Shown in pieces: positions 44,154-52,723 of a stretch of DNA of 64,000 bases. The notes under the pieces were generated by a model that did not search any database, was not told the origin of the DNA, and was given only the letters and a program-made list of their open reading frames with translations. Position numbers and translations under genes: made by a program. The stretch's first letter is position 1; every line of letters starts with the position of its first letter. This stretch comes from JADJLQ01 sp964405735 (GTDB taxonomy: Bacteria; Bacteroidota; Bacteroidia; Chitinophagales; Saprospiraceae), in assembly GCA_964405735.1 (NCBI GenBank), contig CAYOPD010000002.1, positions 1 through 64,000 on the forward strand. Direction: 5' to 3'.

Positions 44154-44389
44154 ATTTCCCACAGCTTGGTGATTCTCACAACGACACAGCGCAGCGAAGA
44201 GCAACGAATATTTTGTACAAAGGTTCTTGGCTAGTCTAAGGGTAGTCTTGCAAATTTGTTTGCTCCCTTCGCCTTTAACCCTTCGCCCTTCCTCCTTTTT
44301 CCTCCCTTCCTCCATTTCTCCTTTTCTCCTATTCTCCAGCCTTGGTTTGCGAAATCCTTCTATTTTTGTGGCGCCTTAATTTAAGAATC
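44154..44389. repeat. Pyrimidine-rich spacer before the 52-residue gene
   Basis: From about 44258 to 44338 the plus strand is nearly all C/T, built of words such as CCCTTCGCC, CCTCCTTTT and TTTCTCC. It includes an 18-mer identical to one near 17013. No gene is visible. The promoter of the next gene follows at once. Confidence 0.5.
44361..44368 (+). promoter_or_regulatory. -7 promoter box of the 52-residue gene
   Basis: TATTTTTG matches TAnnTTTG, 21 bases before the ATG at 44390. It supports the small ORF as a real transcribed gene. Confidence 0.5.
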
Positions 44390-44548
44390 ATGAATCAGAC
44401 AAAAAGTGAATCAAGCCGGCTCATGTGGATCTATACCCTGGTCTCCCTGGTCATTATGGTAGCATTGCTGGCAGTCAAGCCGGAATGGTTTTGGGTGGCC
44501 CTGCCGTTTTTCGGCACCTACCTGGTCAAGGCCTTTGGGGTTATTTAA
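44390..44548 (+). CDS. 52-residue membrane protein
   Basis: Small protein with a hydrophilic start (MNQTKSESSRL) and two hydrophobic segments (about 12-30 and 33-50) with a WFW aromatic turn between. A -7 box lies at the proper distance and a terminator upstream isolates it from the barrel gene. Its stop is four bases from the stop of the convergent LOG gene. No family recognised. Confidence 0.6.
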   Translation: MNQTKSESSRLMWIYTLVSLVIMVALLAVKPEWFWVALPFFGTYLVKAFGVI

Positions 44549-44552
44549 GCCC

Positions 44553-45275
44553 TCACGACCGTTCAAAGAGCCACCAGATGGGCTTGTGCCCCTTTGCCAC
44601 CCTGAAATGGGTGTCTATATGCTCCTTGATATACTCCATCGCTTCATCCAGTGAATCCGTCACTTTAATCAGGCCGGGGTCTGAAGGTGAAATGGTTTTA
44701 TAGACCACCATTTCATCGATGAATTCGAACATTTTTTTCCAATAGGCTTTACCGATGAGCACTACAGGGAAATCGTGCACCACATTCGTTTGCATGAGGG
44801 TGATCGTTTCGTACAATTCATCCATGGTGCCAAAGCCTCCCGGAAGTACGATGAAGGCATAGGAATATTTCAACAGGAGCGTTTTACGAACAAAAAAGTA
44901 TTCAATGGTGACCGATTTGTGCAGATAGGGATTGGCGTATTGTTCAAAAGGGAGCACGATATTGATGCCGATGGATTTTCCTCCGTTTTCAAAAGCGCCT
45001 TTGTTGACGGCTTCCATGAGGCCTGGGCCACCTCCGGTCACCGTGGCAAATCCCGAAAGGGCTATCCGCTTTCCGATCTCCATGCCGGTTTTGTAAATTT
45101 CATCTTCGGGTTTAAAACGGGCGCCTCCGAAGACTGTGATGGCCGGGCCTACAAAATGGAGGGCGCGGAATCCTTTGATAAATTCTTTCCAGACCTTCCA
45201 GGCAAAAATAAATTCAAAGGTTCTTGGCTTGGGGCCTTCAAGGAATATGAATTCCCCTTTCGGAATGATTTTCAA
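44553..45275 (-). CDS. LOG-family (TIGR00730) nucleotide-binding protein
   Basis: Rossmann-fold protein of 240 residues. The family motifs GGGPGLMEAVNKGA and PGGFGTMDELYE (PGGxGTxxE) are intact; homologues are nucleoside 5'-monophosphate phosphoribohydrolases, some acting as cytokinin-activating enzymes. The N-terminal extension (about 45 residues) before the Rossmann strand ITVFGGARF is longer than in the short LOG type. The start codon appears to be TTG at 45275, as no ATG is near. It lies 33 bases downstream of the M20 amidohydrolase and may share its transcript. Confidence 0.87.
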   Translation of the reverse strand: MKIIPKGEFIFLEGPKPRTFEFIFAWKVWKEFIKGFRALHFVGPAITVFGGARFKPEDEIYKTGMEIGKRIALSGFATVTGGGPGLMEAVNKGAFENGGKSIGINIVLPFEQYANPYLHKSVTIEYFFVRKTLLLKYSYAFIVLPGGFGTMDELYETITLMQTNVVHDFPVVLIGKAYWKKMFEFIDEMVVYKTISPSDPGLIKVTDSLDEAMEYIKEHIDTHFRVAKGHKPIWWLFERS

Positions 45276-45308
45276 GAAATGACCGGTTAAAGCAGGTTGA
45301 AGAAATAA

Positions 45309-46895
45309 TCAGGATTTGGCTTTGAGGGTGGGATATTTTATACCCAATTGCTCCAGGTAGTTGTTGTACTTCGTCTCATCGTAATAATAAGGCCGGAGTT
45401 TTGGGCGGAATTCGTCCATGATCTCTTTATTGAGGTAGATGGCGGGTTTATCCTGTGGCCCGACCATGGGAGTGTATTTGATCTCCATACCCTGCTCCTT
45501 TCTGAAATATTCCCAGGCCTGACGGGTGATTTCGGGTTTGGTAAAAAGGTCGATCAGGGTCATGGCCTCGACTTTCGCCCCGGCGAGCACCCCTTTGTGG
45601 GCAATGGGTGTAGCCATGGTGACCGCATTGGACCAGTGATGGCCCTGAAGGCCTGGAATATTGGATGGATAGGTCAGGGTGATCGTAGGCAGTTTCCAGG
45701 ATATATCCCCGATATCATCGGATCCTCCGCTTACCGGGGAAGACCTGGGAGCTTCGAGCGTATCCAGTTTAATGGCGAGTCCTTCTTTGTTCACGGCACC
45801 CACTTCTTCCTGCAATCCTTTGGCCAGCATCTGATCGGCCTCAGACCAGGCAGGCAATCCAACCTGTTTTATATTTTTGTAAGCGGCTTCCGCCATGGGC
45901 TGGTTAAAATGCCTTGGCCAGGCGGAACCCAGTATTTTTCGGTTCACTTTGGTGCCGGTCATCATGGCAGCACCGTCCGCGATGCGATTGGCCTTTTCAA
46001 AAAGGTTCATGATCTGGGGATAGGAAATGTGCCTCAAATAATACCAGATCGATGCTTTGGAAGGGACGACGTTGGGTTGGTCCCCTCCGTTTTTGATCAC
46101 GGAATGCGAACGTTGCAATGGGTCCAGGTGCTCCCGTTGATACTGCCAGCCAATGCTCATCAGTTCCACCGCATCCGCAGCACTTCTGCCCCGCCAGGGT
46201 GCAAAGCCGGCATGCGCGGCCTCCCCTTCAAATTCATATTCTACCGAGATCAGGCCGGTCCCCTGGGCTTGCCCATATGTGACCCCGAGATTGCTGCTTA
46301 CATGGGTGAATATGCAGAGGTCCACGGAATCAAAATATCCGTCACGGGTGAAATAGGCCTTGGTGCCTACCAGTTCTTCGGCCACACCAGGCCAGAGAAT
46401 GATGGTGCCGGATATTTTATCACGCTGCATGATTTCTTTTACGGCCAGGACGCTCAGGATATTGAGGGGGATCCCGCTGTTGTGCCCTTCTCCATGTCCC
46501 GGAGCTCCTTCAACGATGGGATCGTGATAAGCTACGCCCGGTTTTTGGGAGGCCTTTGGTATACAATCGAGATCAGAACCAATAGCGATCACCGGCTTGC
46601 CATTGCCCCAACTGGCCCACCAGGCCGTGGGCACTCCCGATATCCCTTTGGTGATCTTAAACCCGTTTTTCATCAGGATGCCGGTGATGTATTCCGAGGT
46701 TTCCGTTTCCTGGAAGCCGAGTTCTGCAAAACTGAATAATTTATCGACCATGACCTGTGCCATTTTAGCCTGCCCGTCAATTTTATTTTTGACCTCCGCT
46801 TTAAGGGCTTCGATCTGGCCCGGCGTGTATACTTTTTGTGAAAAACCTGGCGAAAAGGCCATGACAAAAAAACAGAACAACCACATGTATTTCAT
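45309..46895 (-). CDS. Exported M20-family amidohydrolase (AbgB-like)
   Basis: Protein of 528 residues from the ATG at 46895, with a signal peptide ending SPGFSQ (about 19). It belongs to the M20D amidohydrolase/carboxypeptidase group: IAIGSDLDCIPKAS, the PGHGEGHNSGIPLNIL metal-ligand block, AEELVGTKAYF, and the lid-domain stretch EFEGEAAHAGFAPWRGRSA. The nearest named type is AbgB (p-aminobenzoyl-glutamate hydrolase), but an exported Bacteroidota version may cleave other N-acyl amino acids. A perfect -7 box lies 21 bases upstream. A 463-codon open frame on the opposite strand is an antisense accident. Confidence 0.87.
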   Translation of the reverse strand: MKYMWLFCFFVMAFSPGFSQKVYTPGQIEALKAEVKNKIDGQAKMAQVMVDKLFSFAELGFQETETSEYITGILMKNGFKITKGISGVPTAWWASWGNGKPVIAIGSDLDCIPKASQKPGVAYHDPIVEGAPGHGEGHNSGIPLNILSVLAVKEIMQRDKISGTIILWPGVAEELVGTKAYFTRDGYFDSVDLCIFTHVSSNLGVTYGQAQGTGLISVEYEFEGEAAHAGFAPWRGRSAADAVELMSIGWQYQREHLDPLQRSHSVIKNGGDQPNVVPSKASIWYYLRHISYPQIMNLFEKANRIADGAAMMTGTKVNRKILGSAWPRHFNQPMAEAAYKNIKQVGLPAWSEADQMLAKGLQEEVGAVNKEGLAIKLDTLEAPRSSPVSGGSDDIGDISWKLPTITLTYPSNIPGLQGHHWSNAVTMATPIAHKGVLAGAKVEAMTLIDLFTKPEITRQAWEYFRKEQGMEIKYTPMVGPQDKPAIYLNKEIMDEFRPKLRPYYYDETKYNNYLEQLGIKYPTLKAKS

Positions 46896-46916
46896 TGGAT
46901 CAGGAGTATTGAATAA

Positions 46917-46924
46917 CAAACTTA
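46917..46924 (-). promoter_or_regulatory. -7 promoter box of the M20 amidohydrolase gene
   Basis: TAAGTTTG on the minus strand matches TAnnTTTG and lies 21 bases before the ATG at 46895. This supports that start over the ATG-less extension to 46919, which would run through the leader. Confidence 0.5.
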
Positions 46925-46976
46925 AATAAAAAAATCAATTCATTTGGATTGCTTACATTAGCCTCCGCTGTACCAT

Positions 46977-47825
46977 ATGCATATCATTGACGCGCACCAG
47001 CATTTCTGGAAATACGAGCCTGCTCTTTACGATTGGATCGACGACAAAATGGACATTCTGAGGCAGGATTATTTTCCCGACGAATTGAATGCAACCTATG
47101 CCGCAAACCAGGTGGACGGCTGTGTTTCGGTCCAGGCCATTTCCACGGAAAACGAAACGGGCATCCTGCTGCAGCATGCCGAACAACATGGTTTCATCAA
47201 AGGAGTCGTTGGGTGGGTGGACCTCTGTGACCCCGCTTCTGGGGAACGGCTGAAACATTTTTCTTCCCACCCCAAATTTAAAGGGGTGCGTCATGTGCTG
47301 CAATCCGAACCGGTTGATTTTATGGAAAGGCCGGATTTCCTGGAAGGGTTGAGCCGGCTTGCCCCGCTCGGCCTGACCTATGACGTCCTGATCTATCCAA
47401 GGCATTTATTCACGGCATGGGAGATGGTAAAAAAATTTCCCGATCAGAAATTCATCATCGACCACCTTGCCAAACCCATGATCAAATCAAAACAATTCGA
47501 GCATTGGAAAGACCTGATGCGAAATTTCGCGGACCTTCCCAATGTTTATTGCAAGATTTCCGGGATGGTGACGGAAGCGGACTGGAAACAATGGAGATAT
47601 CCCGATTTTATCCCCTACCTGCAAGCGGTATCTGAAATTTTCGGCCCCGGCCGCCTGATTTTTGGTTCAGACTGGCCCGTTTGCCTGCTTGCGGCCAGTT
47701 TCAAAAACGTGCTGGATATTGTCAAAACTTTTACGGAGGCCTGGTCGGCGGACGAAAAAGAAATGGTATTTTATAAAAATGCGGTTCAATTCTATAACTT
47801 AGACCGATCATGGATCTCGGAATAA
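46977..47825 (+). CDS. Amidohydrolase-2 family lactonase, probable L-fuconolactonase
   Basis: TIM-barrel hydrolase of 282 residues. The metal-binding HxH is H7/H9 in DAHQHFW; IIDHLAKP and IFGSDWPV provide the later His and Asp. The WKYEP...YDWIDD start is typical of the L-fuconolactonase/L-rhamnonolactonase group. It should open L-fucono-1,5-lactone to L-fuconate. It overlaps the next SDR gene by 16 bases and heads a five-gene fucose cluster, which supports the assignment. 4-Sulfomuconolactonase and rhamnonolactonase are possible alternatives. Confidence 0.85.
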   Translation: MHIIDAHQHFWKYEPALYDWIDDKMDILRQDYFPDELNATYAANQVDGCVSVQAISTENETGILLQHAEQHGFIKGVVGWVDLCDPASGERLKHFSSHPKFKGVRHVLQSEPVDFMERPDFLEGLSRLAPLGLTYDVLIYPRHLFTAWEMVKKFPDQKFIIDHLAKPMIKSKQFEHWKDLMRNFADLPNVYCKISGMVTEADWKQWRYPDFIPYLQAVSEIFGPGRLIFGSDWPVCLLAASFKNVLDIVKTFTEAWSADEKEMVFYKNAVQFYNLDRSWISE

Positions 47826-48592
47826 AAGACAAGGTGTTTATAATCACCGGAGGGGCCAAAGGCATTGGAAGGTCCATTGCCCTTACGATGGTCGCGGAAG
47901 GGGCCCGTCCGGTCATCCTGGACAGGGATGACCAGGCAGGTGCACAACTTGTTGAGGATATTAAAGAGGCCGGAGGGCACAGCATTTTCCTGAAAGTGGA
48001 CCTCACGGAATTCGACCAATGCCTGGACGCGGTGAACTTTACAGTGAATCATTATGGCCGGCTGGACGGATTACTCAACAATGCAGGCATCAACGATAAT
48101 GTTGGCCTTGAAAAAGGCAATCCTGAAGCCTTTGAGAAAAGCCTTCAGCTCAACCTGATGCATTATTACAACATGGCCCATCTCTGCCTGCCCCATCTGA
48201 AAAAAACCAGAGGGGTGATCCTCAATACCAGTTCCAAAACGGCTGTGACCGGCCAGGGAGGCACTTCGGGTTATGTCTGTGCCAAAGCCGGGATACTGGG
48301 GCTTACCCGGGACTGGGCCGCTGAATTGATTCCCTACGGCATCCGGGTCAATGCCATGGTTCCAGCGGAAGTATGGACTCCGCTTTATGAATGGTGGGTG
48401 GGCACCTTCCCGGACCCGTTAGCCAAAAAGGAACTGATCGCATCCAAAATTCCCTTCGGGCGGCGGTTTACCACACCCCAGGAAATCGCGGACATGGCTG
48501 TTTTCCTCATTTCTGCCAGAGCATCCCACATCACCGGTGAGCATGTATACGTCGATGGGGGTTATACGCACCTGGACCGCGCCCTTACCTGA
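47810..48592 (+). CDS. SDR-family dehydrogenase, probable L-fucose dehydrogenase
   Basis: Classical short-chain dehydrogenase of 260 residues. The NAD(P) loop TGGAKGIGRS, NNAGI, and the catalytic Ser/Tyr/Lys (NTSSK, then YVCAK) are in order, and the C-terminal HVYVDGGYTHLDRAL is complete. In the non-phosphorylative pathway it would oxidise beta-L-fucopyranose to L-fucono-1,5-lactone, the substrate of the preceding lactonase, whose gene it overlaps by 16 bases. Substrate is inferred from context; SDRs cannot be told apart by motif. Confidence 0.8.
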   Translation: MDLGIKDKVFIITGGAKGIGRSIALTMVAEGARPVILDRDDQAGAQLVEDIKEAGGHSIFLKVDLTEFDQCLDAVNFTVNHYGRLDGLLNNAGINDNVGLEKGNPEAFEKSLQLNLMHYYNMAHLCLPHLKKTRGVILNTSSKTAVTGQGGTSGYVCAKAGILGLTRDWAAELIPYGIRVNAMVPAEVWTPLYEWWVGTFPDPLAKKELIASKIPFGRRFTTPQEIADMAVFLISARASHITGEHVYVDGGYTHLDRALT

Positions 48593-48634
48593 TAGATCCT
48601 TCGATTATTCCTGTATTGCATTTAAATCATTTTC

Positions 48635-48964
48635 ATGCCCCGACATTGTTTTGCACTCGACCTCAAGGATGATCCAAAACTCATCGAAGAATACGAACGT
48701 TACCATGAAGCGGTATGGCCGGACATCCTCCAAAGCCTGAAAAATGCCGGCATCGTGGATATGGAGATCTACCGCGTGTTGAACCGGCTGTTCATGATCA
48801 TCGAAGGCGATGAGGCTTTCAGCTTTGAAAAAAAAATGCATATGGACAAAAACAATCCCAGGGTGCAGGAATGGGAAGAACTGATGTGGAATTACCAGCA
48901 GGGGTTGCCAGGCCTGGCGGCCGGTGAAAAGTGGATGCCGGCAAAACTCGTATTTAAATTATAA
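48635..48964 (+). CDS. L-fucose/L-rhamnose mutarotase (RhaM/FucU-type, DUF718)
   Basis: Small ferredoxin-fold mutarotase of 109 residues. The conserved YHEAVWPDI and the C-terminal MWNYQQGLPGL...WMPAKLVFKL match the L-rhamnose mutarotase family, which includes L-fucose mutarotases. It speeds interconversion of the anomers before oxidation. It lies 42 bases after the SDR and 10 before the next, in the middle of the fucose cluster. Confidence 0.88.
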   Translation: MPRHCFALDLKDDPKLIEEYERYHEAVWPDILQSLKNAGIVDMEIYRVLNRLFMIIEGDEAFSFEKKMHMDKNNPRVQEWEELMWNYQQGLPGLAAGEKWMPAKLVFKL

Positions 48965-48974
48965 GCTCCGACCA

Positions 48975-49748
48975 ATGTTTGACCTAAGCCGCAAAACCGC
49001 CTTGATCACAGGAGCAGCCAGTGGGATTGGCAAAGCCATCGCCTCCGTACTGGCTACCCGGGGCGCCCGGGTCATCATTTTTGACCTGAATGAAGCTGCC
49101 GCTTTGGAGGCTGCTGCAGAAATCAACGCTTCCGGTGGAAATTGCCGGTCTGTAGCCGCGGACGTCACCGACCTGGAACAGATCAAAACGCTGATCGCCG
49201 CTATTGAAACGGAATCACCGGTAGACATCCTGATCAACAACGCAGGCATCGGGCATATCGGCAATGCGGAAAATACCATGCCTGATTTTTTTGACCGGCT
49301 TTATGCCATTAATGTAAAAGGATACTACCACATGATCCATGCCGTATTGCCTTATATGGTCCAAAGGGCAGCCGGCGTGATCCTCAATATTGCTTCCGTT
49401 GCGGGCACCGTAGGCATTTCGGAAAGGTTTGCTTATTCGGTCAGCAAGGGAGCCGTGCTGGCCATGACCCGGTCCGTGGCCAAAGATTTTATCCGTCAGG
49501 GTATCCGCTGCAACAGCATCAGCCCGGGCAGGGTGCATACGCCATTTGTAGATGGTTACCTGGCCAAGAATTATCCGGGCAAGGAAGCCGAGGTCTTTGC
49601 CCAGCTTGAAAAAACCCAGCCCCTGGGCCGTATGGGAAAACCGGTAGAAATCGCTTACCTCGCCCTCTATTTGTGCAGTGAAGAATCTGCTTTTGTCACC
49701 GGGACCGATTTCCCGATTGACGGTGGATTCATCACCCTCAATTCCTGA
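48975..49748 (+). CDS. SDR-family dehydrogenase, probable 2-keto-3-deoxy-L-fuconate 4-dehydrogenase
   Basis: Short-chain dehydrogenase of 257 residues from the ATG at 48975. TGAASGIGKA, NNAGIGHIGN and the catalytic NIASV...YSVSK are intact, with the SPGRVHTPFV and TGTDFPIDGG end of the family. In the oxidative fucose pathway it would convert 2-keto-3-deoxy-L-fuconate to the 2,4-diketo acid split by the next enzyme, a fumarylacetoacetase-like hydrolase 34 bases downstream. Context decides the substrate. Confidence 0.82.
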   Translation: MFDLSRKTALITGAASGIGKAIASVLATRGARVIIFDLNEAAALEAAAEINASGGNCRSVAADVTDLEQIKTLIAAIETESPVDILINNAGIGHIGNAENTMPDFFDRLYAINVKGYYHMIHAVLPYMVQRAAGVILNIASVAGTVGISERFAYSVSKGAVLAMTRSVAKDFIRQGIRCNSISPGRVHTPFVDGYLAKNYPGKEAEVFAQLEKTQPLGRMGKPVEIAYLALYLCSEESAFVTGTDFPIDGGFITLNS

Positions 49749-49782
49749 TCTTTATCTTCATCCCAAAAAATACCTGATAAAC

Positions 49783-50643
49783 ATGAAACTCATCCGATTT
49801 GGTCAGCCTGAACTGGAAAAACCCGGCCTCCTTCTTGAAGATGGACGGTATATTGATGTAAGCGATGTCATTCCAGACTATGATGAATCTTTTTTTGCCT
49901 CCGGACAGGTCAGTGAATTGCATGAATACGTCGATACCACCGATGGCTACAGGCTGGTAGATCCCGCCACCCGGCTGGGCCCACCGCTGGCCAGGCCCTC
50001 AAAGCTTATTTGTGTGGGCCTGAATTATGCAGGCCATGCGCGGGAGACCGGAGCAGATATCCCAAAAGAACCGGTGCTTTTTTTCAAATCCACGACGGCG
50101 ATCTGCGGTCCAAACGATGACCTGCTGATTCCGCCTGGTTCGGTCAAAACCGATTATGAGGTGGAGTTGGCCATAGTGATAGGTCAAAAAGCGTCCTATG
50201 TCCCCATGGATAAAGCGGATGATTTTATTTTCGGTTATTGCCTTCACAACGATTACAGTGAACGTGAATTTCAACTGGAAAGAGGCGGCCAATGGGTAAA
50301 AGGCAAGTCCTGTGACAGTTTTGCTCCCCTTGGGCCTTTTATACTCACAAAAGACGCGATGCCCGATCCTCAGAACCTGCGCCTCTGGACCAAACTCAAT
50401 GGAGAAATGGTCCAGGATTCTTCCACGGCCGACATGGTCTTTGGAGTACGTTATCTTGTACATTATATCAGCCAGTTTATGACCCTTCTTCCGGGGGATG
50501 TCATCACCACCGGGACCCCTTTCGGAGTCGGCATGGGGAGAAAACCACAAAGATTTGTAAATCAAGGAGATGTAATTGAAATCGGAATCGACTTCCTGGG
50601 CAGTTCCAAACAAAAAGCTAGAAATGTCGTATCATTGCCCTGA
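49783..50643 (+). CDS. Fumarylacetoacetate hydrolase-family protein, probable 2,4-diketo-3-deoxy-L-fuconate hydrolase
   Basis: Enzyme of 286 residues from the ATG at 49783 (MKLIRFG), the standard FAH-family start. VGLNYAGHARETG, the metal-binding DYEVELAIVIG, and GYCLHNDYSEREFQLERGG with KGKSCDSFAPLGP are diagnostic. It should cleave the 2,4-diketo-3-deoxy sugar acid to pyruvate and L-lactate, the last step of the pathway. Together with the four genes before it, all but the fuconate dehydratase is present. Confidence 0.87.
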   Translation: MKLIRFGQPELEKPGLLLEDGRYIDVSDVIPDYDESFFASGQVSELHEYVDTTDGYRLVDPATRLGPPLARPSKLICVGLNYAGHARETGADIPKEPVLFFKSTTAICGPNDDLLIPPGSVKTDYEVELAIVIGQKASYVPMDKADDFIFGYCLHNDYSEREFQLERGGQWVKGKSCDSFAPLGPFILTKDAMPDPQNLRLWTKLNGEMVQDSSTADMVFGVRYLVHYISQFMTLLPGDVITTGTPFGVGMGRKPQRFVNQGDVIEIGIDFLGSSKQKARNVVSLP

Positions 50644-50644
50644 A

Positions 50645-50662
50645 ATCTTACTGACGTAAGAT
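50645..50662. repeat. Perfect 7-bp inverted repeat after the fucose cluster
   Basis: ATCTTAC-TGAC-GTAAGAT lies two bases after the stop of the last fucose gene and 23 before the next ATG. It has no T-run. It could be an operator for the downstream CNNM gene or a weak terminator. Confidence 0.5.
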
Positions 50663-50684
50663 CATTGGCGGCTTACATACGAGG

Positions 50685-51959
50685 ATGGAATTGTTGATTA
50701 TTTTGTTGCTGATTTTGCTGAATGGGATATTTTCCATGTCAGAAATTGCACTGGTATCCTCCAGGAGGTCAAGGCTCGAAACCGCAATAAAAAAGGGGGA
50801 CCAAAATGCAAAAATTGCACTGGCGACCCTTCAATCCCCTACCCGTTTTCTTTCGACTGTTCAAATTGGGATCACCCTCATTGGAATCCTCATGGGTATA
50901 TACAGCGGGGAAACCATCACCAAAGACCTGGAAGTCTGGGTAGAAAAATTTACGGACCTGCAGCCCTATTCCCACAGCATTGCCGTGACCATCGTGGTCA
51001 TCATCATGACTTTTTTTTCCCTGGTACTGGGAGAACTCGTTCCTAAGCGCATTGGGATGGCCTATCCGGAAACCATATCCAAAATCATGGCCCGGCCGAT
51101 GAAGACGCTTTCCCTGATTGCAGCACCATTCGTATGGCTGCTTTCCCATACCGGTGATATCCTGATCAGGTTGTTCCGGATTAAAAATACTCCGGAAGGC
51201 AAAGTCACAGAAGAAGAAATCAAACAAATCATCCAGGAAGGGACAGAGGGCGGTGAAGTCCAGGAGATCGAGCAGGACATCGTGGAAAGGGTTTTTCACC
51301 TCGGGGACCGGAAAATATCCTCCCTGATGACGCACCGGAATGAGATCGTGTTCCTGGACATCAACGATCCCGCAGATATCATCCGAAAAACAGTGAGTGA
51401 CGAACTGCATTCCGTCTACCCGGTGATGGATGGGGATAAAGACAATATACAGGGAGTGGTCTTCCTCAAAGACCTGTTTACCCATATTGACGACGACCAG
51501 TTCCGGCTCAGCGAATACCTCAAGCCTCCTAAATTCCTCATTGAAAATACAAGCGCTTACAAAGCGCTTCAGTTATTCAAGGATACCAAACTTCATTTTG
51601 GAATCGTCACTGATGAATACGGCCAGGTTCAGGGCATGGTCACCATGAACGACCTTCTGGAAGCGCTGGTCGGAGGCGCTGATGAATTTTATGATGAAGA
51701 ATTTTCCTTCGAAGAACGAGAAGATGGTTCCTGGCTGATTGACGGCCATTATCCCATTGCGGATTTTCTCCATTATTTCGGCCTGGACGAACTGGCTTCT
51801 AAATTTGAATTCAATACCCTCGGTGGCCTGGTCCTGCATGAACTCAAACATATTCCCCGCGCCGGTGAACGAACCATGTGGAAGGATTTTATCCTTGAGG
51901 TCATCGATATGGACGGGGCGAGGATCGACAAGATCCTGGTGAAAAAAAAGGATGACTGA
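50685..51959 (+). CDS. CNNM/CorC-type membrane transporter (hemolysin family)
   Basis: Integral membrane protein of 424 residues: N-terminal DUF21/CNNM domain with about four membrane segments (LLIILLLILLNGIFSMSEIA, then three more to about residue 155), a pair of CBS domains (about 205-325; MTHRNEIVFLDIND, FGIVTDEYGQVQGMVT) and a CorC_HlyC domain to the end (GSWLIDGHYPIADFLHYFG). Homologues take part in magnesium or other divalent cation efflux; the old name haemolysin is misleading. No linked genes explain a special role. Confidence 0.9.
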   Translation: MELLIILLLILLNGIFSMSEIALVSSRRSRLETAIKKGDQNAKIALATLQSPTRFLSTVQIGITLIGILMGIYSGETITKDLEVWVEKFTDLQPYSHSIAVTIVVIIMTFFSLVLGELVPKRIGMAYPETISKIMARPMKTLSLIAAPFVWLLSHTGDILIRLFRIKNTPEGKVTEEEIKQIIQEGTEGGEVQEIEQDIVERVFHLGDRKISSLMTHRNEIVFLDINDPADIIRKTVSDELHSVYPVMDGDKDNIQGVVFLKDLFTHIDDDQFRLSEYLKPPKFLIENTSAYKALQLFKDTKLHFGIVTDEYGQVQGMVTMNDLLEALVGGADEFYDEEFSFEEREDGSWLIDGHYPIADFLHYFGLDELASKFEFNTLGGLVLHELKHIPRAGERTMWKDFILEVIDMDGARIDKILVKKKDD

Positions 51960-52088
51960 GGCGCCTTTACAGCCGACTCTGCCATCGAAATTTCAGAACC
52001 AAATGACGGGCATTCTACCTTTTCGTTTTTTTATGCTTCAAGACCGTCCCCGCAAATTATCTTTATCCCTATCTAAATTTCCTTTCAT

Positions 52089-52682
52089 ATGGTGCCACAA
52101 TTCCTCCTCGATCTTCGTGAATTCATCAGCCAGCCCTGGCCCTGGTGGCTGGGCGGCATGATGATCGCTTTCATCATGTTTTTATTACTCTGGTTTGGTA
52201 AAAACTTTGGTATTTCCGACAATTTCCGGATCATGTGCGCGGCCGACGGGGCCGATCAAAGCACCGATTTTTTCAAGTTCAACTGGAAGGACCAGGAATG
52301 GAACCTCCTGGTTGCCCTCGGCGCGGTTTTCGGAGGATATCTTGCTTCCCATTATTTTTCCGGACCAGATGGAGCCGTCGCCCATGTCTCTCCCTCCACC
52401 GTGGAAAGCCTGCGCAACCTCGGCCTTTCTTTTGCAAATGATCAAGTGCCCTTAGTGCCCGAATGGTATTCCTGGGAAGCGATTTTCAGCCTGCGGGGCC
52501 TGGTCTGTATTGTAGGTGGTGGTTTCCTTGTTGGTTTTGGGGCCCGATATGCCGGAGGATGTACTTCGGGCCACGCCATCAGTGGGCTTTCAGCGCTTGA
52601 ACTGCCCTCCCTGGTTTCGGTCATTGGCTTTTTCCTTGGTGGTCTGGTGATGACTTATTTGATCCTTCCTTTATTGTTGTAA
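52089..52682 (+). CDS. YeeE/YedE-family sulfur-compound transporter, first half
   Basis: Membrane protein of 197 residues with four to five hydrophobic segments. The conserved Cys motif GARYAGGCTSGHAISG marks the YeeE/YedE (DUF395) family, which moves thiosulfate or a related sulfur species. In E. coli YeeE is a single protein of about 350 residues; here the function is split between this gene and the next. An AT-rich leader with near -7 boxes (TAAATTTC) precedes it. Confidence 0.88.
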   Translation: MVPQFLLDLREFISQPWPWWLGGMMIAFIMFLLLWFGKNFGISDNFRIMCAADGADQSTDFFKFNWKDQEWNLLVALGAVFGGYLASHYFSGPDGAVAHVSPSTVESLRNLGLSFANDQVPLVPEWYSWEAIFSLRGLVCIVGGGFLVGFGARYAGGCTSGHAISGLSALELPSLVSVIGFFLGGLVMTYLILPLLL

Positions 52683-52723
52683 ACGGCATTGTTTATTTCT
52701 TTGAACCGAAAAATTTTTTAGGT

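Noticed and set aside
45348..46739. 463-codon open frame on the plus strand
   Set aside because: It is antisense to the M20 amidohydrolase, whose motifs are clear; the plus-strand product has no domain and a composition typical of a shadow frame.
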